A stretch of DNA of 8,103 nucleotides from Alcaligenaceae bacterium (lineage in GTDB: Bacteria > Pseudomonadota > Gammaproteobacteria > Burkholderiales > Burkholderiaceae_B): NCBI GenBank assembly GCA_012512545.1, contig JAAZDZ010000530.1, positions 1 through 8,103 on the forward strand, in the 5' to 3' direction. Below the pieces are notes generated by a model, which was given only the letters and a program-made list of their open reading frames with translations, was not told the DNA's origin and searched no databases. The position numbers and the translations under genes are program-made. This document shows, one piece after another, positions 7,172-8,103 of this stretch; the first letter of the stretch is position 1; the number at the start of each line of letters is the position of its first letter.

Positions 7172-8103
7172 GCTTATTTCCCGTCCAGAAAGGGGTGGGG
7201 CGCTGCACAATGCCTGTCAGCAAACCCATGAGCAGCCACAGCTCGGGCAGCAGAATATATTCGTTCATGGTCATCATCAGCGCAGTGACCAGGAACGACA
7301 CGCGAAACGCGCGAAAACGCGAACCCAGTGCCGGCAGACCGCTGTAGATCCGTTGCAGGATGCCCAGCAGCAGCACAAAACCAGCCAACCCCAGTTCGGC
7401 GAAGTAAGAGAAATAGAAATTGTGGGCTTTGGACGTCACCGGCGGGGTGCCTGCCTCAAGTAAGCCCTGCCGGTAATTCTCCATGCCCAGGCCAGTGCCG
7501 AACCAGAAGTGCGCTTTGGCGTTGGCGATGGCGCTATGGACCAGAATGACGCGATTATGGTCGCCCACGCTGCGGTCCACTTCCTGGCCTTCCAGCATGG
7601 CGCTCAGCGTGTTGCCCGTCATCATCAGCCGCTCTGTGCTGCGTTCGGCCACGCCACTGGTCAGAAACAGGGCGACCACCAGAATGGCGGCACTGAACTT
7701 CAGCAGACCCATCAGCGAAAACCGCCAGTAATACAGAATGACCCCGGCCAGCAGGCCGAGCAGGCCGGAACGCGAGAATGTCAGAGTCACGCACAAGGTG
7801 ATCAGGCTCACGCACACCATCAGCCAGAGGCGCGATTTTCCCTGAGTGGCATGAACATGAAAAACCAGGGGGAACAGCAGAACAATCAGCACCACCGTGC
7901 CGTTGCGGTTCATCAGCGGGATGAAATTGGCATCGGGCTCAAGCCCGGCGGCAAAACGCAGCAGGCCCACGGCGCAAGCGGCGGTCAGCACCAGAACGCA
8001 GCCTTCCAGAATGCGGTTCAGAAAGCGCTCCGGCATGCGGGCGGCAGTCGCAGCCATGGCGATGAACAACAGAAAGTTCAAGGGCCAGGCCAGCCAGTAG
8101 ACC
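7155..8103 (-). CDS. O-antigen ligase/polymerase (Wzy_C family) membrane protein, 5' end cut by window edge
   Basis: C-terminal 315 residues of a polytopic inner-membrane protein; the frame is open to the right edge. A TTG at 8081 is in frame but sits inside a hydrophobic helix (YWLAWPLNFLLFIAM), so it is not a credible start. About eight hydrophobic helices remain. Diagnostic features are TFSRSGLLGLLAG (Arg codon 7772-7770), a long periplasmic loop with RVILVHSAIANAKAHFWFGT, GTGLGMENYR, and KAHNFYFSYFAELGLAGF (His codon 7424-7422). These match the conserved Arg and His of the WaaL/Wzy superfamily, which moves glycan from undecaprenyl pyrophosphate to lipid A core or to another repeat unit in the periplasm. 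Ligase and polymerase cannot be separated by sequence alone. Location with a flippase and a chain-initiating transferase favours a polymerase. The stop lies 17 bp inside the next gene. Confidence 0.88.
   Translation of the reverse strand, partial: VYWLAWPLNFLLFIAMAATAARMPERFLNRILEGCVLVLTAACAVGLLRFAAGLEPDANFIPLMNRNGTVVLIVLLFPLVFHVHATQGKSRLWLMVCVSLITLCVTLTFSRSGLLGLLAGVILYYWRFSLMGLLKFSAAILVVALFLTSGVAERSTERLMMTGNTLSAMLEGQEVDRSVGDHNRVILVHSAIANAKAHFWFGTGLGMENYRQGLLEAGTPPVTSKAHNFYFSYFAELGLAGFVLLLGILQRIYSGLPALGSRFRAFRVSFLVTALMMTMNEYILLPELWLLMGLLTGIVQRPTPFWTGNKHAQPV

Overview
The window is one side of a Wzx/Wzy-type surface polysaccharide locus (O-antigen, capsule or exopolysaccharide). All six genes are on the minus strand and read from right to left. 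The base composition is visibly GC-rich. The gene set suggests a Gram-negative proteobacterium, plausibly a betaproteobacterium of the Burkholderiales/Alcaligenaceae type. That placement rests on composition and protein style, not on a marker gene.

In transcription order: (1) 8102-7155, the C-terminal 315 residues of an O-antigen ligase/polymerase (Wzy_C family) membrane protein, whose start lies beyond the right edge; (2) 7171-5894, a soluble beta-propeller-like protein with several HP/SH/NH motifs reminiscent of oligogalacturonate lyases; (3) 5897-4494, a fusion of an N-terminal family 2 glycosyltransferase with a C-terminal monotopic phosphoglycosyl transferase; (4) 4417-3185, a PLP-dependent DegT/DnrJ/EryC1 sugar aminotransferase; (5) 3188-1851, a Wzx-type flippase; (6) 1822 to the left edge, a class II (glutamine-hydrolysing) asparagine-synthase-like amidotransferase, whose extreme C-terminus lies beyond the left edge.

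The genes are packed as an operon. Genes 1/2 overlap by 17 bp, 2/3 by 4 bp (ATGA) and 4/5 by 4 bp (GTGA). Only two gaps exist: 76 bp between 3 and 4, and 28 bp before gene 6. No stretch over 300 bp lacks a gene. No RNA genes, mobile elements, CRISPR arrays or convincing promoters or terminators were seen, and the operon promoter must lie beyond the right edge.

Inferred joint function: the fusion protein loads the first sugar phosphate on undecaprenyl phosphate and probably adds the second sugar. The aminotransferase makes an amino-sugar nucleotide. The AsnB-like enzyme probably turns a uronic acid into its uronamide. Wzx flips the lipid-linked repeat and the Wzy_C protein polymerises or ligates it. 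The beta-propeller is the least understood member. If it acts on uronic-acid glycan, as its lyase-like look hints, it fits with the amidotransferase.
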